Part shown: in pieces, positions 27,625 through 37,900 of the stretch | Position numbering within the stretch: position 1 is the first letter of the stretch | Layout: every line of letters begins with the position of its first letter | DNA from: Bacteroidota bacterium | GTDB taxonomy: Bacteria > Bacteroidota > Ignavibacteria > Kapaibacteriales > Kapaibacteriaceae | Direction of reading: 5' to 3' | DNA: 64,000 nucleotides | NCBI GenBank assembly: GCA_018266735.1 | Contig: JAFDZT010000001.1 | Location: forward strand, 248,001-312,000 | Position numbers and translations under genes: made by a program | Notes under the pieces: generated by a model | Seen by the model: the letters and a program-made list of their open reading frames with translations, nothing else | The model's database searches: none | Told to the model about the DNA's origin: nothing

Positions 27625-28594
27625 CCTCTGCGAGCACCAGTCCTGCAAGCTTCGCCGTCCGTCCATCCACATCGTATCGCGGATTCACTTCTACGATGTC
27701 GAAGGCGCACAGTGCGCGATGTGTGGCCGCTGCACGGACGCAGTGCAGCACTTCTTCGGGTGTGAAGCCGGCAGCTGCCGGTGCGCTCACACCGGGAGCA
27801 TAGGCCGAGGAAACAGCATCCATATCCAGCGATACGTAGAGCTTTGATGCCGTCTGCGTTGCCATCATCAATGCATCGTCCCATGCCGTTCGAACTCCAC
27901 GCTCTCTGATGTGATCGAGCATGATGGCATGCATACCGTAGTGCGCAATGAGATCGAGATGACTGCGCGAAACACTTGTCTGCTGCAGACCAAATTCAAG
28001 GAAGGAGGCAGGGGCAAGGGCGGAAGAGGGTTCCGTGAGCATTTGACGGAACGGGGATCCGCTGTGGGAGCGCACATCGTCGATGAGCGGTCGCACGTCG
28101 GCATGCGCATCGATGTTGATCACACCGAACGGTTCACCCACATAGTTCATCGCACGGATGGTAGGCCACGCTGTATCGTGTCCACCACCAAGCAAGATCG
28201 GAATGCATCCCGCATGAAGAAGACTCGATACTACATCGTGCTGCTCGTCGTGGATCTGCTCAAGGGTCTTGCCATTGGTGTCGATATCACCGGCATCGCA
28301 TACGACCAATCGCTCGCTCTTGATCGCACGTTCGACGGCCGATGTTGCGAGTTTCGTGAAGGCCATGCGGATCGCACGCGGAGCCTCTTCGGCACCGGGT
28401 CTGCCACCGTTCCGCTCGACGCCGATGTGTTGCGGAATACCAACGATGACGGCAACGATCGATGCCGATGCGGGGATCTCGTCGATAGGCGTCAGAAGAT
28501 CGCCGAATCTCGGGTCTTCGGGATCGGTCCCATGAAAGATCGCCTCCTCCGGTACAGACCGAAGAAGGCGTCTTGTTTTGTCGGGGATCGTCAT
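27587..28594 (-). CDS. hutG: Arginase-family ureohydrolase, probably formimidoylglutamase
   Basis: 335 residues. The binuclear manganese motifs of the arginase/agmatinase/formiminoglutamase family are all present: GGGHDTAW near residue 135, NIDAHADVRP near 160, and SLDMDAVSSAYAPG near 255, followed by EVNPRYDVDGRTAKLA. With hutU 8 kb away, hydrolysis of N-formimino-glutamate to glutamate and formamide (last step of histidine use) is the best guess; an agmatinase or another ureohydrolase cannot be excluded. It lies four bases downstream of the large PNGase F-like gene, so it ends a five-gene minus-strand run, and overlaps the PAP2-like gene by 38 bases. Confidence 0.78.
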   Translation of the reverse strand: MTIPDKTRRLLRSVPEEAIFHGTDPEDPRFGDLLTPIDEIPASASIVAVIVGIPQHIGVERNGGRPGAEEAPRAIRMAFTKLATSAVERAIKSERLVVCDAGDIDTNGKTLEQIHDEQHDVVSSLLHAGCIPILLGGGHDTAWPTIRAMNYVGEPFGVINIDAHADVRPLIDDVRSHSGSPFRQMLTEPSSALAPASFLEFGLQQTSVSRSHLDLIAHYGMHAIMLDHIRERGVRTAWDDALMMATQTASKLYVSLDMDAVSSAYAPGVSAPAAAGFTPEEVLHCVRAAATHRALCAFDIVEVNPRYDVDGRTAKLAGLVLAEVIAGLADRLGPS

Positions 28595-28598
28595 TGCG

Positions 28599-31500
28599 TT
28601 ACTGTACCACGGTGAACGGTACCGATGTGCGACGTTGATCGGATTCCAATGAGAGGAAGTACATTCCGGGCGTGAGCGTCGATGGGATCACATAGCGCTG
28701 CTCACCTTCGACGATGATACCATCGAAGAGCGTGGCAACGATACGACCGAGCACGTCGCGAACGATAACGCTTGTGTTCGCCAACGAACCGGCATGCACA
28801 ACGACAACGGCCTCACTCACATTCACCACAGGATTGGGCAGCACGCCAAGATCCACCTGATCTGCGAACGACGTCTCCGTTGTTGCCACACTACTCGTGG
28901 TAGATGCAACACCGATCAGACGCACGATCACATTCGCGGAGCGTTCGTCATTCGTCTCGATGCGAAGCGTGCCGCTACTGGAACCCTCATCGGAACGCAA
29001 GAACTTCACCGTCACGTACATCGTGTCGCCCGGCTGCAATACAACACCACCGGCCGTGTCCGGCACGATGCGGGATGTGGTGAAATGTCCCTTGAGTTGG
29101 AAGCAGGTGATCGACTTCACACGAAGCGGCACACTGCCCTTGGGATAGACCTTCACGATGCGTTCTTGGAATTCTCCCGGTTTCACCGGACCGAAGCGGA
29201 CCGTATCGGCACTCACACCAACGGTTGGCTTCGGTGCAACACGGAACTGGATCCAGGCGCGATGTCCGAAGTCCGGCTCGAACGACTTCGCATTAGTACC
29301 GTTCTTGATCACCAGCGATCCTGTTCCCAACTGATCGCGAAGGAACCAGAAGTCCAACCCGTAATCCAGCTTGTTCACCAGCTCATACTCATAGCAACCA
29401 TCGGGAAGCGTGTACTTATTCTCGAAGGTCTTGTTGCTTTCGAGATTCTCGCCGGAACCGATCACCGAATCGTTGTCAAGGCGACGGAGTTTCCACACGT
29501 ATTGCTCGGGTGCGAAGTTGTTCGTCTTGAGCGTGATGGTAACATCAGGGAACCACACCGGCGGCAGAACAATGTTCGTGGTGATGGTGTTGTTCTGCTC
29601 GTATCCGTCGGTGCCGCCATTCGGTGCGCTGATCTGCACCTGGAACTTCTTGTTGCCGTCTTCGCTGCCCCAGTTCGGCGGCGGAAGGGCCACGGTGTCT
29701 TGATCCATGAAGGCAAGGTTGCCGTTCCACGTATACGTGCTCTGTGCGCCGCCGGTAAGGCCATAGGTGAACGTCACGGAGCGGAGTGCTGTGGATCCGG
29801 TGTTGCGCAACACCACAATGGGTTGTCCGCAGATCGGATTCATGCGTGAGTAGAACTCCCAGTTGTTCGGGGCGATCACGTCGACCAAACCTGCATCGAG
29901 TGCGAAGTTGGCCGGACCATAGGCTATGAACTGCGAGCTCACAACCCAATTTCCATACGCGCCATTGGCGGAGTCGGAGTCGATACCGTGGTCGATGCTC
30001 ACGCGCTGACCCGGAGTGACGGATGTTGTGATGTCGTGATCATAGATGTCGACGGGTGCTCCCGGACACCATCCTGTACGATCGATCAACCATGTTCCTC
30101 CCTGAGGAAACACAGGATTCATCGCGCATTCCTTCCACAGCAACCAGCGATCTGTCTCGGTGCCGTTCACCTTGATCCAGTGGAAGCGCGGACAGAATTC
30201 TGCGCAGTTGGTCGGATTGCTAAAGGCATGTCCACTGGTCGTGGTCTTCACGCGGAAGCTACGTGCATCCGGGTGTGCAAGCACATCAACGGCGGGAAGC
30301 GCCGTGCCCTTGACCACATCGGAATAGTTCACACTGTTGAGGTCGATGATCTGATCCAACTGCTTCACGGTACGTGGTGGTGTACCCTTGATGAAGACGA
30401 AGGTGAGGTCGATCAGTTCTTGCTGATTGCCCGCGCTCAGTGTGACGTTGTTGCGAAGGATCGGTGCGAAGTCCGTGACGTCGTAGATCCAGCGGAATCC
30501 GTTCGGACCGAGGTCGAGATTGATCCCATACGGAGTGATGTATCGACCGATCTCCCACACGACGAGCGGAGAGAAGTACTCGCGATCCTGACGTGTGAGC
30601 GTTGTCTGCGCCGGGATCATCACGCTGTCGACCTTCTTACCGTACTGATCCACCGTATACGAATAGATGCCGGCTTCCCACACGAGCAGCGTATCCGTGG
30701 GAGTGGAAGGGTGCTTCGGTGCATCAAATCGATAGATGCGGCGCTCACAGGGATTCTCGTACAGCACCACGGACAATTGCTTTGCAGGAATCGTGGTGGT
30801 GACGGCTGTTGAATCGTTCTTCTGCACGAACGTCCCTTGCTCGAAGGCGAGGTTCAAGCGTCCTTCATCACTGGCCATCGGATCGAGTCGCATATCCATT
30901 GCCGGCACGGTCGTCCGCAAGGGCAGTCCAAAGATCGTGGCATGATGATTCTTTCCGGATGCATCTTCGGCAACAAGACCATTGGTCTCCGAGCAACGAT
31001 AGTATGCCTGCAGATTGGCGATGTTCGGATGCGCAGCGTCGATCGACTTGAACAGATATGCTTGGATCGTTGTGGAGTCGAGTGCCTTGTTCCACACTTG
31101 GATCTCGTCGAGCATCCCCTCATACGAACCAGATCCACCACTTCCCATCACGAACTTCGTGATGCCCCGCATCGACTTCGTCTTTCCATTCCCACTGAAG
31201 AACAAGGAACCATTCAGGTACATCTGCATGACGCCTGTCTTGGCGTTCTTCACAAAGGCCCAATGATTCCATTGGCCCTTGTATTGTGAAGCCTGCGCGT
31301 CCTGTTCGATGCGATCGAACGACCCGCTTGTTGGATCGATCCCGCAATCCCAGTACACTCTGCCTTGATCCCATGGGAGGTGTGCGTTGATCACCCGTCG
31401 ACCTTGGTCGTCGTAGGCCTCAAATGCATTGATCGCGCGAGGCAGTCGGTTCGGGTCTCCATACGTCCAGAATGCGACCGTCACTTCATCCGTGATCGAC

Positions 31501-32399
31501 GTGCCCACTTCTGTTGGAAGCGTCATCACATCACCGGCGGTGAATGCATACGCGCGTTCCGATCCGATGATCTGAAGGCTGCTATAAGCAAGGTTCGCCG
31601 TGGTCTCGAGTTTGCCGGCAGGCGTTCCGCCCTCACAACTCACATCGAGGATGATGTTCGAGGTCCCATCCCAATCGAATTGCGTGGTGAGCAACAGGTC
31701 GTTGTTCCCGACAGCGATCGTCGTGGCTTTTGAATAGACGGTGGTGAAACCATCCATGTCCATGCGACCATTGCGAAGATCGGCACGTGAAGTTTGCTTC
31801 ATGCGGAATGTGAGCCGAGCCATCGAACCCGATGCTTGCTTACCGAAGAGACGAATGCCGGTGAGTTTCCCGGGCTTCACACCTGCGGTCACAAGATCGG
31901 CGGCGGGATAGATATACTGCGTGCGTTGCGACGTTGTATTCAACAGCGTTGTGTTGGTGCCCACACGGTTGCGGAACACCGTATCCCATGTGACGTTCGT
32001 GGACTGCGTGCGTGTGACGTACTTCTCGTAGCGACGGAGGTTCGAGGTGACCGGAACCGACGTGTAGCCGAACGTGGCCGGCGTTGCATTGCGCACTCGG
32101 AAGTTCGGTGCGATCTGCAACGTCGAGTCGTATTCACCCGTTGAATCAGTGACGGTGGTGTACGTTAGATAGTCCCATTCACCGCACGGATACTTGTCCT
32201 GCGTGGTGCGCGGGTCGCATTTCAGCGTGTAGTACATCAACACCTTCTCGTACGACTGCTTCGGCGGGAACAAGTACGTTCCGCTTCGCTTCGTGATGTC
32301 GTCGAAGGTGAGCGTCTTCACCACCACCGTATCGCCTGCATAGGCGAGGGTCAACGAGGTGACGGAGAGGATGAGAAGGAGGAAGGAACGAAGGTACAT
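28599..32399 (-). CDS. Large secreted T9SS cargo with PNGase F-like and LamG domains
   Basis: 1266 residues. Signal peptide MYLRSFLLLILSVTSLTLAY. Residues about 25-270 contain KCDPRTTQDKYPCGEWDYLT, the Cys-rich opening of the peptide:N-glycosidase F-type fold. A LamG/concanavalin-like domain fills about 290-455 (VAFWTYGDPNRLPRAI, GQWNHWAFVKNAKTG, DEIQVWNKALDS). A second PNGase-like beta region follows (about 530-780), then a Hydin-like block near 1080-1170 (DTVRFGPVKPGEFQERIVKV) and a T9SS sorting tail (GVLPNPVVNVSEAV to the end). Likely an outer-membrane-anchored glycan-active or binding protein. It lies 18 bases downstream of the SDR gene in the same run. Confidence 0.8.
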   Translation of the reverse strand: MYLRSFLLLILSVTSLTLAYAGDTVVVKTLTFDDITKRSGTYLFPPKQSYEKVLMYYTLKCDPRTTQDKYPCGEWDYLTYTTVTDSTGEYDSTLQIAPNFRVRNATPATFGYTSVPVTSNLRRYEKYVTRTQSTNVTWDTVFRNRVGTNTTLLNTTSQRTQYIYPAADLVTAGVKPGKLTGIRLFGKQASGSMARLTFRMKQTSRADLRNGRMDMDGFTTVYSKATTIAVGNNDLLLTTQFDWDGTSNIILDVSCEGGTPAGKLETTANLAYSSLQIIGSERAYAFTAGDVMTLPTEVGTSITDEVTVAFWTYGDPNRLPRAINAFEAYDDQGRRVINAHLPWDQGRVYWDCGIDPTSGSFDRIEQDAQASQYKGQWNHWAFVKNAKTGVMQMYLNGSLFFSGNGKTKSMRGITKFVMGSGGSGSYEGMLDEIQVWNKALDSTTIQAYLFKSIDAAHPNIANLQAYYRCSETNGLVAEDASGKNHHATIFGLPLRTTVPAMDMRLDPMASDEGRLNLAFEQGTFVQKNDSTAVTTTIPAKQLSVVLYENPCERRIYRFDAPKHPSTPTDTLLVWEAGIYSYTVDQYGKKVDSVMIPAQTTLTRQDREYFSPLVVWEIGRYITPYGINLDLGPNGFRWIYDVTDFAPILRNNVTLSAGNQQELIDLTFVFIKGTPPRTVKQLDQIIDLNSVNYSDVVKGTALPAVDVLAHPDARSFRVKTTTSGHAFSNPTNCAEFCPRFHWIKVNGTETDRWLLWKECAMNPVFPQGGTWLIDRTGWCPGAPVDIYDHDITTSVTPGQRVSIDHGIDSDSANGAYGNWVVSSQFIAYGPANFALDAGLVDVIAPNNWEFYSRMNPICGQPIVVLRNTGSTALRSVTFTYGLTGGAQSTYTWNGNLAFMDQDTVALPPPNWGSEDGNKKFQVQISAPNGGTDGYEQNNTITTNIVLPPVWFPDVTITLKTNNFAPEQYVWKLRRLDNDSVIGSGENLESNKTFENKYTLPDGCYEYELVNKLDYGLDFWFLRDQLGTGSLVIKNGTNAKSFEPDFGHRAWIQFRVAPKPTVGVSADTVRFGPVKPGEFQERIVKVYPKGSVPLRVKSITCFQLKGHFTTSRIVPDTAGGVVLQPGDTMYVTVKFLRSDEGSSSGTLRIETNDERSANVIVRLIGVASTTSSVATTETSFADQVDLGVLPNPVVNVSEAVVVVHAGSLANTSVIVRDVLGRIVATLFDGIIVEGEQRYVIPSTLTPGMYFLSLESDQRRTSVPFTVVQ

Positions 32400-32417
32400 G
32401 GTCGACTCCTATGAGGA

Positions 32418-33182
32418 TCAATGTCGAGCAACTCCACCATCAACATTGATGGTCTGTCCGGTGATGATACCGGATGCCGGCAAAGCAAGAAAGGCCACAA
32501 CATTCGCAATGTCCTCGGGCTCGTCTGCCCGATGCACGGCTTGTGTTGGGAGAATGTGTTCGAGGATCGAAGAGACGCTGCCTCCCGCATTCGTGCGTTG
32601 CGTTGCGGTAAGACCAACGGTGATGGTATTGATGGTGATGTTGTATCGACCTACTTCGCTGGCCAAGGAACGCGTGAGACCGATCACACCCATCTTGGCC
32701 GTCACATAGTGCGTGAGGTACGGCGTACCAAGCCACACGGTGTCGGACGAGAACGTGATGATGCGACCGAAGCCCGCCTTCTTCATGTGTGGCAACACAC
32801 CGCGAATGGTCAGGAACAGAGAATTCAACGTCAGGTCGAGCGTATGTTTCCACTCTTCGAACGTCAGCAGTTCGAAGGGCTCTTCGGAGTAATGTCCAAC
32901 GTTGTGCACGAGGATGTCGATCCGACCGAACCGTTCCATGGCGGCTGCGATCAATCGCTCCACGTCATCCGGCTTGGTCACATCCGCCTGGATGCTAAGC
33001 ACGTCTCCACCGATCGCACGCACGGCCTCTTCGGTCTCACGTGCTTCGATCAGATCGGCGATCACCAAGCGTGCGCCTTCTTCGGCAAGACGCTCACAAA
33101 AGGCACGTCCATTGCCGATAGCGGCTCCCGTCACGATGGCCACGCGATCCCGCAGGCCCCGTTCAAATGCATTGATCTGCAT
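32418..33182 (-). CDS. Short-chain dehydrogenase/reductase (FabG-like; possible 3-ketosphinganine reductase)
   Basis: 254 residues. NAD(P)-binding TGAAIGNGRAF near residue 20, the NAG-type motif as VHNVGHY near 93, and the catalytic Ser/Tyr/Lys set in ITFSSDTVW and HYVTAK (Tyr about 162, Lys about 166). The C-terminus GIITGQTINVDGG is typical of FabG-like SDRs. The gene lies 11 bases downstream of the serine palmitoyltransferase-like gene, making reduction of 3-ketosphinganine, or another beta-keto product of that enzyme, a natural hypothesis. An ordinary 3-oxoacyl-ACP reductase remains possible from sequence alone. Confidence 0.85.
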   Translation of the reverse strand: MQINAFERGLRDRVAIVTGAAIGNGRAFCERLAEEGARLVIADLIEARETEEAVRAIGGDVLSIQADVTKPDDVERLIAAAMERFGRIDILVHNVGHYSEEPFELLTFEEWKHTLDLTLNSLFLTIRGVLPHMKKAGFGRIITFSSDTVWLGTPYLTHYVTAKMGVIGLTRSLASEVGRYNITINTITVGLTATQRTNAGGSVSSILEHILPTQAVHRADEPEDIANVVAFLALPASGIITGQTINVDGGVARH

Positions 33183-33193
33183 GTGTTCCTAGA

Positions 33194-34417
33194 TCAGGCC
33201 TTGATCAGGCCGAGTTCTACACCAACACTCTTGAAAATGGCGAGGATGGCATCAAGATGCTCGTCTTCATGAGAAGACATATAGCTCGTGCGCAACATCG
33301 AAAGCGTCGGAGGAACTCCCGGCGGTACAAAGGCATTCACGAATACGCCTGCATCATACAGCTTTCGCCACATGATCATGGTCTTCTCGACATCACCCAA
33401 TACAACGGGAACAATGCCCGTGTTGCTGTCGATCACTTCATACCCCATGTCGTGGAAGCCTCGGCGCATCTTATCGGCATTGCGCAGCAGCTTATCGATC
33501 CGCTGTGGTTCTTCTTCCAGGATCTCAAGGGCCTTCAACGCTGCGGCCACACTGGCCGGCGTTGGAGAGGCACTGAAGATCAGCGCAGGTGAGTGGTGCT
33601 TCAAGTAGTTGATCACGCGCTCCGGACCTGCCACGAAGCCGCCCAGCGAGCCGAACGTCTTCGAGAACGTTCCCATCGTGAGGTCCACGTCGCCGACAAG
33701 ACCGAAGTGTGCGGCCGTACCGCGGCCGCCCGGACCTACGACTCCCGTTGAGTGCGCATCGTCCACCAGGATCCGTGCACCATACTTCTTCGCAACGCGG
33801 GTCATGTTCGGCAGATCGGCCAGTTCACCGCTCACACTGAACACACCATCGGTCACAATGAACTTCCCTGCATCGGCCGGAATGCGCGAGAGCACACGGT
33901 CGAGATCTTCCATGTCGTTGTGCTTGTATCGCACGAACTCTGCGAATCCACCCTTGGCGAGCATGCAGCCATTGATGATACAGGCATGATTCTCCTTATC
34001 GGAGATCACATAGTCGCCTTTGGAGACCAAGCCGCTGATCACACCGAGTGCCGTTTGGTAGCCTGTGGAGAACAGCAGACAGTCTTCGTAGCCAAGGAAG
34101 GCGGCAAGGCGCTTTTCGAGTTCGATGTGCAGACTGATCGTGCCCGTCAGATAGCGCGATCCGGAACAACCGGTGCCGTAGAGGGCAATGGCGTCCACAG
34201 AGGCCTGACGTACGCGCGGATCGGCTGTCATGCCGAGGTAGTTGTTGGAGCCGGCCATGATCACGTCACGACCTTCCATGCGGACGATCGGACCTTCGTT
34301 CTCTTCGATCGGGCGGAAGTATGGATAGAGGCCCGACGCCTTTACTTCGTCAGCGCGGGTGAATTCGATACACTTCTGAAAAATGTCCACGTAGTCTCCG
34401 GAGTTGATCGTTACCAA
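33194..34417 (-). CDS. spt: Serine palmitoyltransferase-like alpha-oxoamine synthase
   Basis: 407 residues, a PLP-dependent alpha-oxoamine synthase. The PLP lysine sits in [19 protein letters not shown] near residue 240. Features resembling bacterial serine palmitoyltransferases more than biotin or glycine C-acetyltransferase paralogues are [10 protein letters not shown] near residue 30, [13 protein letters not shown] near 82-95, [11 protein letters not shown] near 165 and [14 protein letters not shown] near 360. It would condense serine with palmitoyl-CoA or ACP to 3-ketosphinganine, first step of sphingolipid synthesis. The distinction rests on recalled family patterns. It lies between yajQ (9 bases) and the SDR (11 bases). 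Confidence 0.8.
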   Translation of the reverse strand: MVTINSGDYVDIFQKCIEFTRADEVKASGLYPYFRPIEENEGPIVRMEGRDVIMAGSNNYLGMTADPRVRQASVDAIALYGTGCSGSRYLTGTISLHIELEKRLAAFLGYEDCLLFSTGYQTALGVISGLVSKGDYVISDKENHACIINGCMLAKGGFAEFVRYKHNDMEDLDRVLSRIPADAGKFIVTDGVFSVSGELADLPNMTRVAKKYGARILVDDAHSTGVVGPGGRGTAAHFGLVGDVDLTMGTFSKTFGSLGGFVAGPERVINYLKHHSPALIFSASPTPASVAAALKALEILEEEPQRIDKLLRNADKMRRGFHDMGYEVIDSNTGIVPVVLGDVEKTMIMWRKLYDAGVFVNAFVPPGVPPTLSMLRTSYMSSHEDEHLDAILAIFKSVGVELGLIKA

Positions 34418-34426
34418 GAGGCAAAA

Positions 34427-34924
34427 CTAACGGAAATTCTCGGTCTGGACCGGGAAGTCCAGCTCTGCACCCTTCACAAGGGTGATCACGTGCTGGAGAT
34501 CGTCCTTGCTCTTGCCCGTCACACGTACTTTCTCGTCCATGATCTGCGTGGTGACCTTGATCTTGGAGTCTTTGATGAGCGACGTGATCTTCTTGGCTTG
34601 CTCCTTCTCGATCCCGCTTCGGAGTTTGATGTACTGCCGAACGTGGACACCGCCGAGCATCTCCGGCTTGTCTTCGTCCAAGGCCTGCACAGAGATGCCA
34701 CGCTTGATCATCTTCTGAATGAGGATGTCGCGGGCAGCGTTCACAAAATGCTCGCCATCGGCCTTGATGGTGATGCGTTGCTGATTGCGCTCGAACTCCA
34801 TGTCGCAGTTCGAGCCACGAAGGTCGTAACGGTGGTCGATCTCCTTCTTGGCCTGATTCACTGCGTTGTCAGCCTCTTGGAGATCGATCTCGCTCACGAA
34901 GTCGAAGGAAAAGGTAGATGCCAT
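34427..34924 (-). CDS. yajQ: YajQ-family cyclic-di-GMP-binding protein
   Basis: 165 residues from ATG at 34924. Recognised by MASTFSFDFVSEIDLQEADN at the start, then AVNQAKKEIDHRYDLRGSNC, and a second half with AKKITSLIKDSKIKVTTQIM and VRVTGKSKDDLQHVI. These are the duplicated beta-alpha-beta folds of YajQ/DUF520. Family members bind cyclic-di-GMP (shown for a Xanthomonas homologue) and nucleic acids. The function here is inferred by homology. It heads a closely spaced five-gene minus-strand run and is divergent from the DUF2341 surface gene, with only 31 bases between. Confidence 0.93.
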   Translation of the reverse strand: MASTFSFDFVSEIDLQEADNAVNQAKKEIDHRYDLRGSNCDMEFERNQQRITIKADGEHFVNAARDILIQKMIKRGISVQALDEDKPEMLGGVHVRQYIKLRSGIEKEQAKKITSLIKDSKIKVTTQIMDEKVRVTGKSKDDLQHVITLVKGAELDFPVQTENFR

Positions 34925-34955
34925 AGTCTGTAAGATACTCGGTATTTTTCCATTC

Positions 34956-37900
34956 ATGAAGAAGGTTCTTGCCGCCCTACCCCTTGCCATAGCCCTGATC
35001 TTCTGCGTTCCTAGCGCCGAAGCTCAGCTGGCCGGCTATGCCAATGTTCAGTATTTCCAGGTGGTCAATCTGCGAAACAATGTGCCGCTCACAGGCTATC
35101 AGGTGAAGGTGCAGGTGGATCATAAGGCCCTTGTAACAAAGGGACTTGCAAAGGCCGACGGGTCAGATGTGCGATTCACGGACTGTACGTTCGGCACGCA
35201 GTATCCGCTGTACATCGAGAGCGGACAGAACACGTCCGCCATGGTGGTGTGGGTGAAGGTGCTTTCCACAATGCCGGCGCGCGACTCCATTGTCATGGCC
35301 ATGCATACCGGGAACCCGGCGGCAACGTCCGTCTCCGATCCGCAACGCGTCTTCGATTTTTTTGACGATTTCTCCGATGCCTCCCTCGCGAAATGGGAGC
35401 GCACAGCAGGGTCGACGGTCACGAGCGGCTGGTTGAACCCCTCGGCCGAAGACGTGCCCTATGGTGGCAACACCTACATCCAGACCAAGACCGACCTCTC
35501 GTCGTTGAACAACCGCGGCGTGGTCGAATGTGTCGTCCGTTCCAATGCGATCGAGCGTGGCGGTACGATCATGTTCTTTGCGGACAATGCAGGCCCAACG
35601 CGACACTACGGCGTGCAACATGATACCCGCAGAACCTTCCCTGGTGGAACTCCGGATGGAGACCTTATCCGTCGGTTCGGTACAGGGTCTGCACAGTCGA
35701 CCTTCCTCTCGAACTTCAACTATCAGTGGAATGGCAACGAGAGCGTGTTGTATACGATGTCCATCAACGGCAACGACAACATCCAGCTCGTTCGCACCTC
35801 GCTGTCGGATGCCTCGCGCACGAACAGCATGAATGCAGGTCCAACAGACAAGTGGACGTGGCGCAAGGTGGGCTTCTCGAAGTTCGGGCAAGGTGGCGGG
35901 GATATGACGGTGGACTGGGTGCGCATTCGACAGTTCGCCTCGCAACCGGTGGACGTGCGCGCCATCGATAACACCATTGCCGTGAGCGGACCGACAACGT
36001 TCTGCGATGGAAGCACCGTGATCCTAACAGCACCACCCGGTTTCACATCGTATCTGTGGAGCGATGGGAAGAGGACGCGTATCGACACGGTCTCCAAGGC
36101 CGGGTCTGTGAGCGTGAAACTGTTCCAAGGTACCGGCTGTGAACTGGCCACGCGACCCGTTGCGATCTCCGTGCTCCCACGTCCAACGGCAAGTGCCGAA
36201 GACGGAAAGGCCGTTGCCCTGTGCGATCCAACGCAGAGCGCAACCTTCACTGCCGACGCAGGCTTTGTATCGTACAACTGGTACTCCACATCGAATGCAA
36301 CCGGGCCATCGTTCAGCAGTGCACGACAGGTTGTTGTGAACACGGCCGGACCGTATAGCGTGGTGGTACGAAGTGCGAACGGATGCACCGACACGGCAGA
36401 GTTCTTTGTGCACGTGATCACCGATGTACATGCGAAGATCACCACGTCCACCGGACTCCAAGCATTCTGTGTTGGCGACTCACTGGTCCTACGTGCAACA
36501 CCTCCAGGTGCAACGTATGCCTGGAAGAAAGACGGTGTACCCGTTGGCGGTACGGCGGATAGTTTGGTGGTACGCAGTGGTGGCGAGTACAACGTGACCA
36601 CGACCATTGGTGAAGGCATCACGGCATGTGTTTCGGATACATCGATCACGATCACGCAAAGCGGTCCACCTGCTATCACATTGCCTTCAACGGTGAGCAT
36701 GTGCGATGGCGATACCACAACGCTCGATGCAGGTCCGGGCTATGCGTCGTACCTGTGGTCAACGGGCGACACCACACAGTCCATCAAGGTCGTCACCGGC
36801 GGCACGTTCACACTCCGTGTGGGGAACGAAGCACGCTGTTATGATTCCGCACGCGTGGTGGTCACCATCAGTCAGAACCCCACCATCACCGTGATCAGCG
36901 AAAGCGGAGCAACGGTGATGTGCGAGAACGATACACTCACGCTTGCCGTCACGGGAACCGTGTCGGGTCTGCGATACAAATGGAACACAGGCGACACAAC
37001 ACGTCGCATTGTCATCACCGGACCCGGCACGTATAGCGTCGAGGCGTCAGGATCGAGTGGCTGTGCGGCCATCGGCAGCATCACCATTGCACCCGGTAGC
37101 GTGGCACCACCGACCATCTCGTACACTGGTCCACAACAACTGTGTCCCGGTCAGTCCGCTACCCTCACCATCCCTGCAGACTACGATGGCATCCTCTGGA
37201 GCACCGGCGACACAACGAACTCCATCACAGTGTCGACGGCCGGCACCTACACCGTAACCGTGCGCAAGAGCTCGTGCACAGGGAAGAACAGCATCACGGT
37301 CGAGCAGGCGCCATCGCCTTCCTACATCATGAGTGCCGTGAGCGACACAACGGTATGCGGCGACACGATCCCTGATGTGGTGACACTGATCTCGTTGCGC
37401 AACAACCTTGCACTCGATCGTGCGATCTCCGTTTCGGTGAGCGGACAAGGCTTCACGGCAGATCCTCCACAATTCGGTCTGAATGCCGGCGCACAGGACG
37501 TGCGCATCACCTGTGCCGTTGGATCGCAACGCGGACGGTTGACGGGCATGGTGGTCTTCACCGACCAATGCGGATGGCAAGACAGTGTGGCCGTTGTGAT
37601 CGACGTCACCACGAAGAGTGTTGTCGTGAGCACCGATCCCGCACCTGCGCAGCCCGTACGCACCGGAGAGAAGGTCACCATCGACCTTCATGCCGATGCC
37701 ACGGGATCGCTCTCGCAACTCCTTCGCTCCGACACGCTCATCGTTCAACTGCAGCACGAATTCACGGCTCTGGATCTCTCAACGGTCACATCATCCTGTG
37801 GCACTGTGGTGGTACAGCCGGAGAACGGACCAGGAAACTACAAGCTCATCATCACTGACTGCCGCGAGGCAACGTCCGATGTGCTTGGCTCTCTCACCTT

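Noticed and set aside
33752-34933. A 393-codon frame antisense to the spt-like and yajQ genes
   Set aside because: Both opposite-strand genes are clear by motif; the frame has no recognisable protein features.
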